Shown: piece after piece, positions 31,746 to 43,016 of the stretch
How the letters are laid out: each line of letters begins with the position of its first letter
Position numbering within the stretch: position 1 is the stretch's first letter
Origin: Oegoconia quadripuncta
Taxonomy: Eukaryota > Arthropoda > Insecta > Lepidoptera > Autostichidae
Direction of reading: 5' to 3'
Assembly: GCA_949316235.1 (NCBI GenBank)
Contig: OX438757.1
Location: 15,873,505-15,937,504, forward strand
DNA: 64,000 bases
Translations under genes and position numbers: made by a program
The notes under the pieces: model-generated
The model's database searches: none
What the model was told of the DNA's origin: nothing
The model's input: the letters and a program-made list of their open reading frames with translations, nothing else

Positions 31746-32412
31746 AGACCTGTATCACGACCGATAGCGCTATTTTACAATAGTTTTACCGTTCCAACGG
31801 AACGTTTTTGGTTTCGGTTCAGCTTAAGTTTTGGTTTAGCTTGTGGTAAAAATGGTATTATGCTTATACGTTCCCCGGTCCTCCCTACCTGCCTGCCGAA
31901 GAAGGTCGCCGCGGGGTTTTAGTGGGTATCCCTCCCGACAGTCAGACAGGACAGACAGTCCCACATAACCGTCTCACCGTCCCCCAGGCAAGCGGTAAGC
32001 GTCAAGCGTTTCCACGCGTCAAAATAAGAAATAAAGTATGATATTAAACTCACATAACTAAATACATATAATTTACTAAACCACTATATAAATACATAAA
32101 CAAATCAAATAATAAATAAAGTCATACCAATGATTGAGAGAGATAGTGCTCTTTTATCCTGTTCTTAAACACAGGCACATTTTACCCACGGACATATTTT
32201 TTTTATGGAAACGTTGATATAATCGTCTGATGTAAAAGCATCCAAAGTGATGTTTCATTTTTTCCCCATCCATACCTAGATAGGTTTTATTCAACGCTTT
32301 AAAATTTCTGGCCACGCTTGCTTTTTTTTATTTTTTTTTTAAATAAACCATACAGGTTGTATGAGGTAAAACTGTGATATTATTGATTGGACAAGGACTC
32401 TTTAATATAGTG
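31746..32412. other. R1-like LINE 3' UTR piece and unassigned DNA
   Basis: 31867-32010 has CGCGGGGTTTTAGTGGGTATCCC and GTCCCACATAACCGTCTC, matching in outline the 3' UTR of the R1/TRAS-like element at 37740-37790. The rest, including 32040-32400, is AT-rich and unassigned. Confidence 0.5.
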
Positions 32413-33695
32413 GTAGATAGCGATAAATTAGTGACTGAATTTATGATTTGGACCGTCATATGACTATGGTTGTCGCAAGACGTGATCCTGGTGACGATGA
32501 TATCGCCAAAATTGGTGCGGTGACGTTTAAAGTAATGTTAGGTCTGCCCATCGAAAATGATTATTCATATTGTTAACCGCCGTCAAAGGAGACGGACCAC
32601 CACTTAGCACATCAACTAGCATGAGTGACTTTGATTACGTATTATCACCGACGCTTGGAAGAATCCGGTGAGTCGTTATTGAATAAGGGTTTGCTCATGG
32701 AATTTGAGCCGGAGCGACTGTAGACTACTCCGGATGAATCTCACAGATTGCATGCGAGAGCCAACTTGAATGGCATGAGGCACATGCAAATGTTTACCGT
32801 TCACCGGTAAGCATTTCAGTATGCATGATCATAATTGAATCTTATGATTTGTGTGTATGATAAAATGGCCCGTATTCCATCAGCGGCGGACCATTACCTC
32901 GTCCTATTAAATCACAAAATCATGCTGATATCCTATTCGCCTTTAGTAGCTTGACGTAATATCGCAATCACTCATACACCCTATACCACGAGAGGCTGGC
33001 ACCGTTTCGGTCGCTAGCAATGCCCACCCCCTTCTCTATATATAAGTCGGAGATGGAGGTGGGCGTTGTGAGCGACCAGCACTGTGCCAGTTTCGTGGTA
33101 AAGGGTAGCTCGGGCAATGGCAAGCTACTATAGGCGAATAGGATATCAGAATGCAATTAGGAATTTAACAGAACAAGGTCTACGAAATGGAACACGATCC
33201 CGATTACCTTAAAGGGTGGCAATTATAGACCACTTACTCGCGCACAAACAACAACATTAAATTATCATCATGAAACCTGAGATGCTTACTGGTGAATAGT
33301 AAATATTTGCTCTCCCCTCATGCCATACAACTTAGCCCTCGCATGCAGTCTGTAGAAATTCAGCCGGAGTAGTCTACAACCTCCTGTCTCAAATTCCATA
33401 ATCAACTTCTTATTAAGTAACGGCTCACCGGATACTTCCAAGCTTCGGTGATAGTAGGTAATCCGAGTCACTCACAGCCGTTGATGTGTTCAGTGGAGGT
33501 ACGACTCCTTTCACGGCTGACAGCAAAGTTCCCCTTATTTTCGATGTGCAGACCTAATATTACTGTTAACGTAGTCACCGCACCATTTCCGGCGATACCA
33601 GCGCCGCCAGGTTCACTTTTTGCAGCAAACCGCGTGTCATGATAGTCATTGGGCCGTTTAAATTATGAATTCTACGCTAATTTATCGCTATCTAC
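32413..33695. mobile_element. P1: 1.28-kb palindromic repeat
   Basis: The two halves are inverted copies of each other over almost the whole length, with diverged stretches: left end GTAGATAGCGATAAATTA and right end TAATTTATCGCTATCTAC, meeting near 33050 around ATGCCCACCCCCTTC / GAGATGGAGGTGGGC. Reading inward from either end gives similar words such as LHARAKLYGMRG and LHARANLNGMRH, but with stops. Half copies lie at 17095-17635 and 57716-58375. It looks like a long-TIR DNA transposon or fold-back element of a family I do not know. Confidence 0.75.
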
Positions 33696-34261
33696 GACAT
33701 TATCATTGTCCGCCTAAAATGTTGCTTAACTTCACCAATTGAAAACGAATAGCGAATGCGGTTGCACCACGAGACTTTCCAGAGTTACTCATGTGTTATC
33801 TCCTCCTCCGCCTCTTGTACTATCTCTGACATTACTCTACTCCGACATTAACCAAAACTAAAGTACTCCGCAAATCAATTTTTCACAATATGCAAATACA
33901 TACACAGACATAAACACTCATACATACATACTCTCTAACGTTCCGCCTGCAGCTCTCGTTTAACAAACTTTTACTCCCAGGCTCAGCTAATAAAGAGAAA
34001 AATATCAAAGAAACAGAACATCAACTCTAGATCGTCTGATCTATAAACCCTCACTCAAACTGTATCAAAGCGCACTGCAATTTATTTATAGTTGAAGTTG
34101 AAACTAGTTACTGTAACACGAAATGGGGCGAGATTAAATAATCCTTAAGACCACCTAAGCAGTTTGCATATTAATAGCGTTAGCGGGAGCGGATTCAAAG
34201 AAGTGAAATATTATCTCGATTTCTCAATAATCGTCAGACTGATATAGGCAAGCAAGCAAGC
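33696..34261. other. no gene seen
   Basis: Unassigned sequence with short ACATACA runs near 33896-33930. Confidence 0.4.
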
Positions 34262-34622
34262 TGCCAGTGGTGAGAGGCGACTAAAATGGAATAACGGACT
34301 GGACTTCTCCTCACCGGCTCTAATAGCGGCGGAGCTGGAGACCAGGGCGTACGAGACGACTATGGTCCGATCCCTCTGATAGATGGAGACGCCGGGAAAA
34401 CCAGCCTTCCCGATGCGTCAAAAGAATCAGTGCAGCGATGGTACGATGTGAGCTCGTCTCGGTACAGTCCACCGTGGCGAGCTTGTTTGGCTTGGCTATT
34501 TTGCCAACGCGGGGAGGCTTCAGCGAAGCGCTAGCGGATCACCGGTAGTTGGTTCACTGATTGCCCTATGTTCCCCAATAAGCGCTGAGGAGGGCCACTG
34601 GGGGTTTTTAGTATGTGAAAAT
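34262..34622 (+). repeat. R1/TRAS-like LINE copy 1, 3' UTR only
   Basis: Matches the 3' UTR of the next copy (37310-37770) in order: GTGAGAGGCGACTAAAATGG, GATGGAGACGCCGGG, TTCAGCGAAGCGCTAGCGGA, AAGCGCTGAGGAGGGCCAC, GGGTTTTTAGTATGTGAAAATC. It ends directly at CCTAA repeats without a poly(A) run. Confidence 0.8.
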
Positions 34623-34671
34623 CCTAACCTAACCTAACCTAACCGCATGGGTTAGGTTAGGTTAGGTTAGG
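34623..34671. repeat. inverted telomeric repeats (CCTAA)4-GCATGG-(TTAGG)4
   Basis: Four CCTAA units and CC, then GCATGG, then G and four TTAGG units. TTAGG is the ancestral insect telomere repeat and is used in Lepidoptera. The block sits between two R1/TRAS-like LINE copies. Confidence 0.95.
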
Positions 34672-37262
34672 TTTGGAGGGTGGCGGAGGAGGTGGTCACT
34701 TTATCAGATCATCGCCACATTGTACTCAATGTGACTCTTCGCCCTTTGGTTGGCATCAATCAGCGAAGCGGTTACAGTCAGCGGCGGTGGGCGCTCACAC
34801 GTCTCGATCGGGATAAGTTGATCGCTGCAGCCCACATCGCTGACTGGTCAGAGGGTCGCCGACAAGAGTCCTGGCCTGAGCCAGAAGAGGAAGCGGTGTG
34901 GTTCCGGGACACCATGACGTCGATATGCGACGCCGCGATGCCCCGGATCAGATCTGTTGCGAGGCGGCCAGTGTACTGGTGGTCGGAGCACATTGCGCAG
35001 CTACGCCAAACGTGTATCGCTGCTCGACGCCAGTACACGAGGGCTAGGAGACGTCAAGGATCCACGGACGAGGAGAAGGAGCTTCTATACCAAGCGTATC
35101 GAAACGCTACCAAGGCGCTACAGGCAGGTATAGCAGATGCCAAGTCCCAAGCCTGGAATGAGCTTCTTGAGGGCCTGGACAGGGACCCCTGGGGCCGCCC
35201 GTACAAAATGGTACTGGGAAAGCTGCGTCCATGGGTTCCTCCACTGACCGAAACTCTCGATCCCGATTTCGTACGCGAAGTTGTGGATGCGTTGTTTCCG
35301 CCCATAGACGACAACACCCTGCCTAGACCGCCTCGGACGGAGACGGCACCGTCTTGGACAGATGATATGGCAGTCACGCAGGCAGAGCTAAAATGGGCCG
35401 TTAGACGCCTCGCCGCGCGAAACACCGCACCAGGTCCCGATGGAATACCGGGTCGGGCCTGGGTGTTGGCGCTAACTGCTTTGGGTGACAGGCTGAGGCG
35501 CCTCTTCAGTAGCTGTCTATATCATGGACGGTTTCCCGTAGATTGGAAGGAGGCTAGACTGGTTTTGCTGCGGAAGCAAGGGCGGCCCGCGGATTCCCCC
35601 TCTGCTTACCGACCTATTTGTCTGTTGAACGAGGCTGGGAAGCTGTTTGAGCGAATTATTGCTTTTCGCATCGGCAGGCATTTATCCAGCGACGGCCCAG
35701 ATCTGTCAGATAGCCAGTTTGGCTTCCGGCAAGGTCGTTCGACAGTGGACGCAATTCTTTGCGTCCGAGCGCTGTCTGAGCAGGCTACATCCCAGGGCAG
35801 AGTAGTGTTAGCAATAAGCCTTGACATTGTCAACGCGTTTAACTCGCTGCCCTGGAAGGCGATCAGGGATGCACTGGTCTATCACCGTTTGCCTCCCTAC
35901 CTGCGTGATATCGTTGAAGCCTACTTGTCTGACAGGGGGATCCGGTATACAGGTCAAAACAGAAGCGCCCAACAAAGGGACGTCGAGTGCGGGGTTCCGC
36001 AGGGGTCGGTCCTAGGGCCACTGCTGTGGAACCTAGCCTACGATGCTGTCCTGAGGACAGGACTTCCCGACGGAGTCAGCGTCGTCTGCTATGCAGACGA
36101 CACTCTTATACTGGCCGAAGGAGAGTCCTTCGACGAGGCCACGAGACTCGCAGAGCTCGGAGCGACACGTGTGGTGGGAAAAATCCGCGAACTTGGATTG
36201 TGTGTAGCGCCTCATAAGACTGAGGCGCTGTGGTTTTACAACCCCCGAAGACGCATGGGACTTCCCTGTCCATCAGTGCAAGTGGATGGTGCCGACGTCC
36301 AAATAGGCCAAGCCATGAAATACCTGGGCCTCATTCTGGATGGCCGTTGGACTTTCGACGAGCATTTTAACCGCCTTGTCCCTCGAATTCAAAGGGTAGC
36401 GGGTGCGATGCATAGACTGCTACCCAATCTCGGGGGACCGAGGGAAGGAGTCCGCCGTCTTTACGCGGGGGTCGTGCGTTCCATTGCCCTCTATGGTGCA
36501 CCCGTATGGTCCGACCGACTATCCGGCGCCCGACGCCGTGCGGCTAAACTGAATGCCGCGCAGCGTCAGATCTGCATTAGGGTGGCACGAGGATACCGTA
36601 CTATCTCGTACGAGGCGGCCACTATTCTGGCGCGATTTCCGCCATTAGATATATTGGCGGACATGGATGCGAGGGTCTATACCCGTATTCGCGTCCTCCG
36701 TCGACGGGCAGGGATCATCCCTCAGCGGGCGGTCATAGAATTGAGGCGAAGAGCACGACAACGGGCATTTAACCAATGGCGTGAGCGGCTACACGAGCCG
36801 CGGAACGCGCGACAGCGCATAGTCCGGGCCATATTGCCAAGCTTCCAGGCTTGGATGAGCCGTGAGGAAGGCAGCGTCACTTACCGAGTTACTCAGGTGC
36901 TCACCGGGCATGGTTGCTTCGGTGAGTACCTGAACAGGATCGGACGGGAAGTGATAGCGAAGTGCCACCATTGTGGAGCTGACCAAGATTCCGCGCAGCA
37001 CACTCTGGAGACGTGCCCGGCGTGGCACTCCGAGCGGCGGATCTTGGTCCAACAAACCGGAGAAGATCTCTCCCCACCGGCCCTAGTAGCGGCAATGTTG
37101 GGGAGCCGGGCGGCGTGGGATGCAGCGATCGTCTTCTGCGAGACTGTAATGCTGCAGAAGGAGACCGCAGAGCGCGAGCGCGAGCGGGCAGATCCCGCCC
37201 GAAGAAGACGGCAAAGGGGAGGTGGCGACGGCCGCCAGGGGTTGCCAGCCCCAGCCCCATAA
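34671..37262 (+). pseudogene. R1-clade (TRAS/SART-like) LINE ORF2, 5'-truncated
   Basis: The frame opens at 34671 immediately after the TTAGG repeats and runs 860 codons from the GTG at 34680. It starts within the last block of an APE-type endonuclease (LSDHRHIVLNV), so most of that domain is missing. Then come the reverse transcriptase blocks APGPDGIPGRAW, YRPICLLNEAGKLFERII, QFGFRQGRSTVDAI, ISLDIVNAFNSLPW, GVPQGSVLGPLLW and YADD (residues 471-474). A zinc knuckle C762-x2-C765-x8-H774-x4-C779 closes it. GC content and arginine use are clearly higher than in the surroundings. The layout is that of R1-clade elements, and the telomeric junctions suggest the TRAS/SART group. No stop interrupts what remains. 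Confidence 0.85.
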
Positions 37263-37830
37263 CATTTATCGCCCTGTAACCCCGGGCATAGAATAGGGGT
37301 ACGGTATTCCCTGCCTGTCGTAGGAGGCGACTAAAAGGGAACACCGGGGTGGATTTCTCCCCACCGGCCCCAGTAGTGGCGAAGTTGGGGAGCAGCTCGG
37401 CGGGGACCACGAGTGGTCCGAATCCGCCTGAAGACGGAGACGCCGGGGGGACAAACCTCGATGCGTCACGACAACGCCCCTGTGCAGGGGTGCCCAGGGT
37501 CGCGGGACGGTCAGAGTGAGGGCTCTGGCCATCCTTTCTCACCAGTGGTGGCGGCTCCATGGATGGCAGCGGTGGTACGACGTGGTCTCGTCCCGCTGCG
37601 GCCGATTTCGGCGAGTTTATTTTGTTTTCGGCTTGGCTATTTAGCCGGCCCGACGAGGAGGGCTTCAGCGAAGCGCTAGGGGAGCACCGGTAGTGGTCCA
37701 ATGAGTGCCCGGTGTTCTCCGACAGGCGCTGAGGAGGACCACCGGGGGGGTTTTAGTGGGTGGAAATCCCACATAACCCAGGCTCTCCCTCAGGAGTCTG
37801 GGTATCTTTTAAAGATTTCCCCCCCGTCAA

Positions 37831-37861
<31 letters not shown>
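37263..37861 (+). repeat. 3' UTR and A30 tail of the R1/TRAS-like LINE
   Basis: GC-rich UTR ending GATTTCCCCCCCGTCAAC and a run of 30 A (37832-37861), followed at once by GGTTAGGTTAGG. Open frames on both strands here are by-products of its GC content. Confidence 0.85.
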
Positions 37862-37863
<2 letters not shown>

Positions 37864-37875
37864 TTAGGTTAGGTT
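37862..37875. repeat. short TTAGG tract after the poly(A) tail
   Basis: GGTTAGGTTAGGTTA, about two and a half telomeric units, at the junction with the next LINE end. Confidence 0.9.
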
Positions 37876-37920
37876 ACTATCTCAGGATCTTTAAAGATTT
37901 ACCTCCCGTCACAAAAAAAA
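37876..37920 (+). repeat. R1/TRAS-like LINE copy 3, 3' tip only
   Basis: CTCAGGATCTTTAAAGATTTACCTCCCGTCAC and A8 repeats the last 40 bases of copy 2 (ATCTTTTAAAGATTTCCCCCCCGTCAAC). A very short 5'-truncated insertion. Confidence 0.75.
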
Positions 37921-38034
37921 GTGAGCTGTTCTACTCACTATATTGTATTGTATTGTATGTGTATGTGGCTGTTGCAGGTCAACGGAGACCTGTATCACTG
38001 CGACCGTTGCCGATCTATTGTGATCGCCACTAAC

Positions 38035-38502
38035 CTACAGTTCGTTGCTCAGGTTTGCCTCTTTGAGGAATTGGATAATTTTCCTGGCACCGATGGTTTT
38101 TATCTCATCCGGGTGTAATAAGTGGCTGCCCAGGTGGATATTGCGTTTACGCATTAGCGGGCCACATTCACACAGCAGATGTGCAGGTGTTTCCTCTGCG
38201 AGGAGGCAAAATCTGCACATTCCTGTTTCTCGGAGCCCTATGTTGAGCATGTGTTTGCTCAGACAGCAGTGTCCCGTTAGTGCCCTTGTGAGAATGCGTA
38301 AATTGTTCCTACTGAGTGCCAGCGCTTCGCCGGCCGCCTTCTTGTTGAAGGCTTTGATTAGTGATTTGGAGTGTGTTAAACCTGGCGTGTTCGTCCAGAG
38401 TTTAAGAGCTGCTTGGGTGCACCGGTTCCTTAGGGTAAGGCGAATTAGGCTTTTTGAGATACCGCAGAAAGGCTCAGGGCCGTACTGGGATCCGCTACTC
38501 AC
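38035..38502 (-). pseudogene. LINE C-terminal fragment with zinc knuckle
   Basis: A 155-codon open minus-strand frame contains LTGHCCLSKHMLNIGLRETG and then CRFCLLAEETPAHLLCECGP: the GH..L..H...IG and C-x2-C-x8-H-x4-C pattern found after the RNase H domain of I/LOA/R1-type LINEs. Upstream domains are missing. It is undamaged within the fragment. The exact clade is not resolved. Confidence 0.7.
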
Positions 38503-39616
38503 TATATACCTTTATTGCTAGTTCTCTAGCTTCTGTCTACTACTGGACATAAGCCTCTCCCATGAGCTCGTTTTTCACGAGAGAATTTGCCCTAATCGAA
38601 TGATCGCAGTTTGTGAGGGAGTACATACTGATCATTATGATCGTTTAGAAGCCTTTTTACAATACCCACGGGAAGAAACGGGTTCATCAATATAATCATA
38701 CGGCCAAATGAATATAATCATCATCAGTCCACACTGCGCCACTGCTAGATATAAGCCTCTCGCAAGGCGCTTCTCAAAGCATGATCTGCGATTCAACGCA
38801 TCCAGACACTTCAAGCCGCCGTGCGTGATTTTGATAATCCATCTTCCTAGATTGGGGGCTTCCCAAACTTCGTTTGTCAAGTTGCGGTTTCCATTCAAGA
38901 ACGAACCCACTTGCATCAGCGATTATAGGTTACGTGACAAATATGAATAGGTAATTACCCTTTAAGTTATGTCGACGAAACTCTGGCAGATCTCTCAGAT
39001 TAACTCCAAGCATGGCTTTTCTATAGCACGCTGAGCAATTTTAAGCTTTTGGATAATTGCATCAACATTCCTGCACTGTTTCGGATCCCTGTCAGTGAAA
39101 GAAAGAATGGAAGAGCTCATGATACAAACAACCAGGTACGTAATTATGTAAGTGGAGCTTACAAAATGTTGGACGTAGCATTCATGGATTATATTTTGTG
39201 GATTTGACGACAGGGAATTATTATGACTAGGGCACCGAAATAATTTACTCGCAAGATCATAATATGTTAAATCCCTCGATGATATGACCCGCTTTACCAA
39301 CCCGCTATCCACTTCTGCGCTTTCTCAGTGAAAGAGCATTGAATGCACCCAATAAAGGCCGGGAGCCCGAGAAAATTACTCTTCTTTGAGGGATCATTAA
39401 AAATCAAATGGGCAATATACGGAATTTTAGCACTCAGTAAGCCGTTGGTTGGTAAGAAAAGTGTTTAAAGTTCGATGAGAGGAAGATAATCGACGCTCCT
39501 TTGTCGGCCGTTTTCCACATTATAGGGCTTACGAGTGAGTAATACAAAATCGATTACGAGGACAGGCGTTTAAATTTTAGTATTACATTATGCGAATTAT
39601 AGAAAGAGGGGTTCGT
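38503..39616. other. no gene; LINE/SINE 3'-end words
   Basis: CTACTGGACATAAGCCTCTCCC (38539) and CCACTGCTAGATATAAGCCTCTCGC (38738) are versions of the common CCACTGCTGGACATAGGCC repeat end, here twice in similar orientation. 38920-39616 has no supported feature. Confidence 0.45.
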
Positions 39617-39890
39617 TTTTTTTTTTGCATAACTTAGCACTTGACCCCGTGGAAGCGTACTGGCCCGGAAACCCCACCATATTTGGGGGAGTGGCTATCT
39701 TTTTTCTCTGACAATTGGAACATAACAATGCTATTAACATCGCAGATTTAGATAAGATGATGATAGCTAGCCAGGCGGACATTTAAAATGCCCTACCACC
39801 AACCAAACCGAGTACTTAAACATGTACCCCGCTGGGGATCGCACCCGCGACATCCGATTCGTAAACCCAATGTTGTTTAGTTACAAACGC
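39617..39890 (-). repeat. SINE S1 with internal deletions
   Basis: Reverse S1 from TTTTTGCATAACTTAGCACTTGACC to AAACCCAATGTTGTTTA. The CAATCACACCTGATG... part and part of the cloverleaf-side sequence are deleted; box B is GGGATCGCACCC. Confidence 0.85.
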
Positions 39891-39966
39891 GCATGGTAGT
39901 GTGGACTTATTACTTTTGCCTCTATAAAAATAAAATTATACGTTTCTGTTAAAATACATAACTATA

Positions 39967-40043
39967 TCGCATCGGTGGCTCAGCGGTTAAGACGCGGTCT
40001 CCCAATTTAGGAGGACCGGGTTCGATTCCCACGCAGGCCATGC
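39967..40043 (+). repeat. tRNA-like SINE head
   Basis: GGTGGCTCAGCGGTTAAGACG (box A) and GGTTCGATTCCCAC (box B) lie at tRNA spacing. The ends do not pair as an acceptor stem and no other tRNA feature fits, so this is a SINE head, not a tRNA gene. Confidence 0.65.
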
Positions 40044-40896
40044 ACCAATGAGTTTTTAAATTAAGCCACGGAGGCGGGTAAAGTGGATTCTAGCGGCAGA
40101 GTAGTAGATGATGACTGGAAGTTCGAAAGAAATGACCTGTATTGTGTACTACACGATTCACGATATACTAACAAAAAAACATTACCCTCCGTTCTTGGGC
40201 AGTCGGGTAAAAATATGCCCGCACATTATGGCCGGCAACCAATGCTACATCATTATCAAAATCAGATTGCCATAAAGTAAAAATCTCTTCTTTCATTCTC
40301 GTGTAAATTTTTCCATTTCAGACCTCTTTCGCTTACACGCGAGTTACACCTTTTTCTTCTCTTCTGTATAGTTTTAAATAGCTCTATCTTATCTAATTAT
40401 TTTAAGTGTATTCTTATATTCCACCTTTCCGTCCCGTTCAATTCAATCTTGTCCATACTCTTCCAACACCGTATCTTAACCGATTCCCACACATTTTATA
40501 ACTTTCTAAAAAACATTCTCTCTGAAATTTAAATAACTTCAATATCCTCCTCCTTAATATCATGTCACATGCATGCTCCTGACTACCAAAGATCAAAGGA
40601 CCATGACATCTTATTACCCTCTGCAAAAATTCCAACGCATTTACCGTAAAGCTGAAACGAAATAAATATCTTTCGCCTTACTAAGCCGTGGCACAAAACG
40701 GTCGTGCTCGGAGTAAAATCAATGGACTGTCGCAGCCCTAATGATGGCAAATTATAAGGATCCGATGTTGGTAGCGATTCGATTGCTTTTGTTGCGGTCT
40801 CTTGAACCATGAACTTAGTGATAGTAAATTGATCTAGACTTACGGTTAACTTAAAAGATTACTATATATTATTTCAGCTCTTGGAATAACTTAGGT
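40044..40896. other. no gene seen
   Basis: AAACATTACCCTCCGTTCTTGGGCAGTC (40172) echoes AATATTACCCTCCATCCTTTGGCAGTC (16073). Otherwise unassigned AT-rich DNA. Confidence 0.4.
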
Positions 40897-41000
40897 TTAT
40901 CATCATCATATCAGCCACAGGACGTCCACTGCTGGAAATAGGCCTTCTCTATAGACCGGTTGGAAGCTGCTAGCATCCAGCTATTTCCGCGATCTTTGTC
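40897..41000 (-). repeat. RTE-like LINE 3' end (tentative)
   Basis: TCATCATATCAGCCACAGGACGTCCACTGCTGG then AATAGGCCTTC reads as the reverse of a common RTE 3' end. A GCATCCAGCTATTTCCGCG stretch also matches, inverted, the RTE segment near 2205 (AGAATAGCTGGATAC). Confidence 0.5.
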
Positions 41001-41116
41001 AGGTCGTGAGTTTACGTCTTATGTTGCACTTACCGGTGTGTACGGAATGTTTGCTTAAAATCATGCTCATTCAGGACCATGCTTAAAACTAACATGCTTA
41101 TTACTAACAATTGTCT

Positions 41117-41426
41117 TTTTATGCACGACGGGTTGGTACTTGACCTCGATCACACCTGATGTTAAGTGAAGATGAGGTCGAAGGTGGAAGCGTACTGACC
41201 CGGAAACCCCAAGACATTTGGGGGACTGGCTATCTTATCTCTGACAACCGGAACACAACAATTCTATTAACATTGCCGCTTGGCAAGGCAGATTTAGATA
41301 AAATGGTGGTAGCTAGCCAGGCGGACATTTAAAATGCCCTACCACCAACCAAATCGAGTACTTTAACATGTACCCCGCTGGGGATCGCAAACCCAATGTT
41401 GTTTACATTAAGCCACGGAGGCGGTT
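41117..41426 (-). repeat. SINE S1
   Basis: Reverse S1, near full length; part of the box B region is deleted (GGGGATCGCAAACCC). Head GCCACGGAGGCGGTT. Confidence 0.9.
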
Positions 41427-41811
41427 GAATGTATCAGTTCAAGAGCATGCTCATTTTAAGCATACTCATAAGCATGCTGTGTAGCATGCTATTAAAGAGC
41501 ATGTCTATCTGTAGCTACCTTAACATCAGATGTAACTTCGTTACCAGACATCTGTTGGAACACAACAAAAGTAAACGAAGTATCTATTTCAGGTCGATTC
41601 TTTTCAATTTGCCGTCATTAGAGATGCGACGCTCGATTGAGTTGACTTTGAAAACTGTCGGAAGACGGCATTGTAATTCATGAGTTTGGAGAATCAACGG
41701 GAGTAGAATTAGTAAGGCTTTGGTGAACCTTATTGCAAATAAATATAAAATTTGTGTTTCATATAAAACATCTGACATAATACGCTGTAATTAACAACAA
41801 ATCAAATATCA
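41427..41811. other. no gene seen
   Basis: Notable only for several GCATGCT/AGCATGCT words at 41439-41495, with more at 41060-41095 left of the S1 insertion; the SINE probably split this small repeat. Confidence 0.45.
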
Positions 41812-42310
41812 AAAATGCTTTATTTTATAGGTACACAGGGTACATTTAAAATAATCAGATTTTACATTTTTGAAGCTACTGCTTGTTCAAAGGGCAATTT
41901 TCCCCTGATAGGAATAAGCAAGAAACACGAGAGGTTGGTCCTTTGGTTTTTATAGGCACAATAATATTTCATTATTATTTGTGAAATAGCCTGGTTATGC
42001 GAACAAGCTGGTTATGTCCATGAATGTTTATCGTCTAAATATTTTCTGATAATTTTATAATACGCTTTCTTTCTCTTACTAAGTTAATACTCTTTCTAAG
42101 TTTCTGTTTTATAGCATCTTTAAATTTATTGAAAGGAAGATTTTGTATATCAACAGGAACCTTATTGAAAAAGCGTATTAACCCTTTGAAAGAATTACTG
42201 ACATTGCGGAGGCGACTTATGTGACCTGCAAGTTTATCTTTATTTCTTTTATTGACATCATGTTTATCACATTTTTTTTTAATGATGCTATAGGTATTTC
42301 TATTTGACAT
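41812..42310 (-). pseudogene. CR1/Jockey-type LINE, 3' fragment
   Basis: The minus strand carries the family end seen at 28310-28790: KHDVNKRNKDKLAGHISRLR, then [20 protein letters not shown], then the AAAGCATTTTTGATATTTGA tail at the left. The coding end is shifted out of frame before the usual C-terminus, and 5' sequence is missing. Confidence 0.8.
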
Positions 42311-42610
42311 TATATTAGATTTTCAAAAATGTACTGTGACGAAAAAGTAACTGCTCTAAACGAATTGAAGTCCAACAATTTTCCACTGAATTCGGTTATG
42401 GAACCTAGTCAAAAGTTGTTCGTAATGAATGGATTGTTCGTGGTGGACTTCCATACTAAATTTATATGGGTAATCGATTTTTTTTTATCGAATTCGACTA
42501 TGGTACCTTGGGGAAAGTTGTTCGTAATCAAGAGTGGCGTCACCAGTTTATGGGAATTACACGAATTCAAATTCACCCTGTATAGATTTTCGTCTTTAAA
42601 CAATGACGTA
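42311..42610. repeat. P2 inverted-repeat MITE copy
   Basis: CGAATTCGACTATGGTACCTTGGGGAAAGTTGTTCGTAATCAAGAG...GGGAATTACACGAATTCAAATTCACCCTGTATA matches copies at 53570-53820 and 53998-54212. The ACCCTGTATA end is typical of mariner-type MITE termini. No protein. Confidence 0.65.
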
Positions 42611-42921
42611 TTTTGGAAATAGGTAAGTATTCCATAATATTGACCAATCGCGTTATAGTAGTTTGACCTATCACGAAGTTTCGGGGCCTTCGTTAACGTA
42701 ATGCCGATGTCATAATAATTGATTACCACTGGTGAACGTCCGATAACAATATTGCTTGAACTGCGAGTCGCTGAATTTGCGATCTAATTGACAAAGATTG
42801 AGACTCGTAACTTAATTGATATTCAATAAGTTATACTGTCATTTATACTTGATAATTATCTATCTAATATATACATCATAAACCCAGGACGAAGAAGTTA
42901 CTATTTTTATATATATATTTT
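42611..42921. other. no gene seen
   Basis: AT-rich DNA with an AT dinucleotide run near 42906. Confidence 0.35.
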
Positions 42922-43016
42922 TTATTTTTTTATGCACAACAGGTTGGTACTTGACCTCAATCACACCTGATGTTAAGTGAAGGTGATATCGAAGGTGGAA
43001 GCGTACTAACCCGCTC
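42922..43016 (-). repeat. SINE S1 tail fragment
   Basis: T-rich run, then GCACAACAGGTTGGTACTTG through GGAAGCGTACTAACCCG; the 5' two thirds of the SINE are absent. Confidence 0.8.

Noticed and set aside
34623..34671. Scar of an end-to-end chromosome fusion
   Set aside because: A fusion would read TTAGG then CCTAA on one strand; here the order is CCTAA then TTAGG, between LINE copies.
36901..37701. 266-codon minus-strand open frame across the end of the R1/TRAS-like LINE
   Set aside because: It lies opposite a well-supported reverse transcriptase frame and GC-rich UTR; high GC removes stops by chance. No motif on the minus strand.
39967..40043. Functional tRNA gene
   Set aside because: Box A and B are good but the acceptor ends do not pair; better explained as a SINE head. 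The S1, S2 and S3 heads were rejected as tRNA genes for the same reason.
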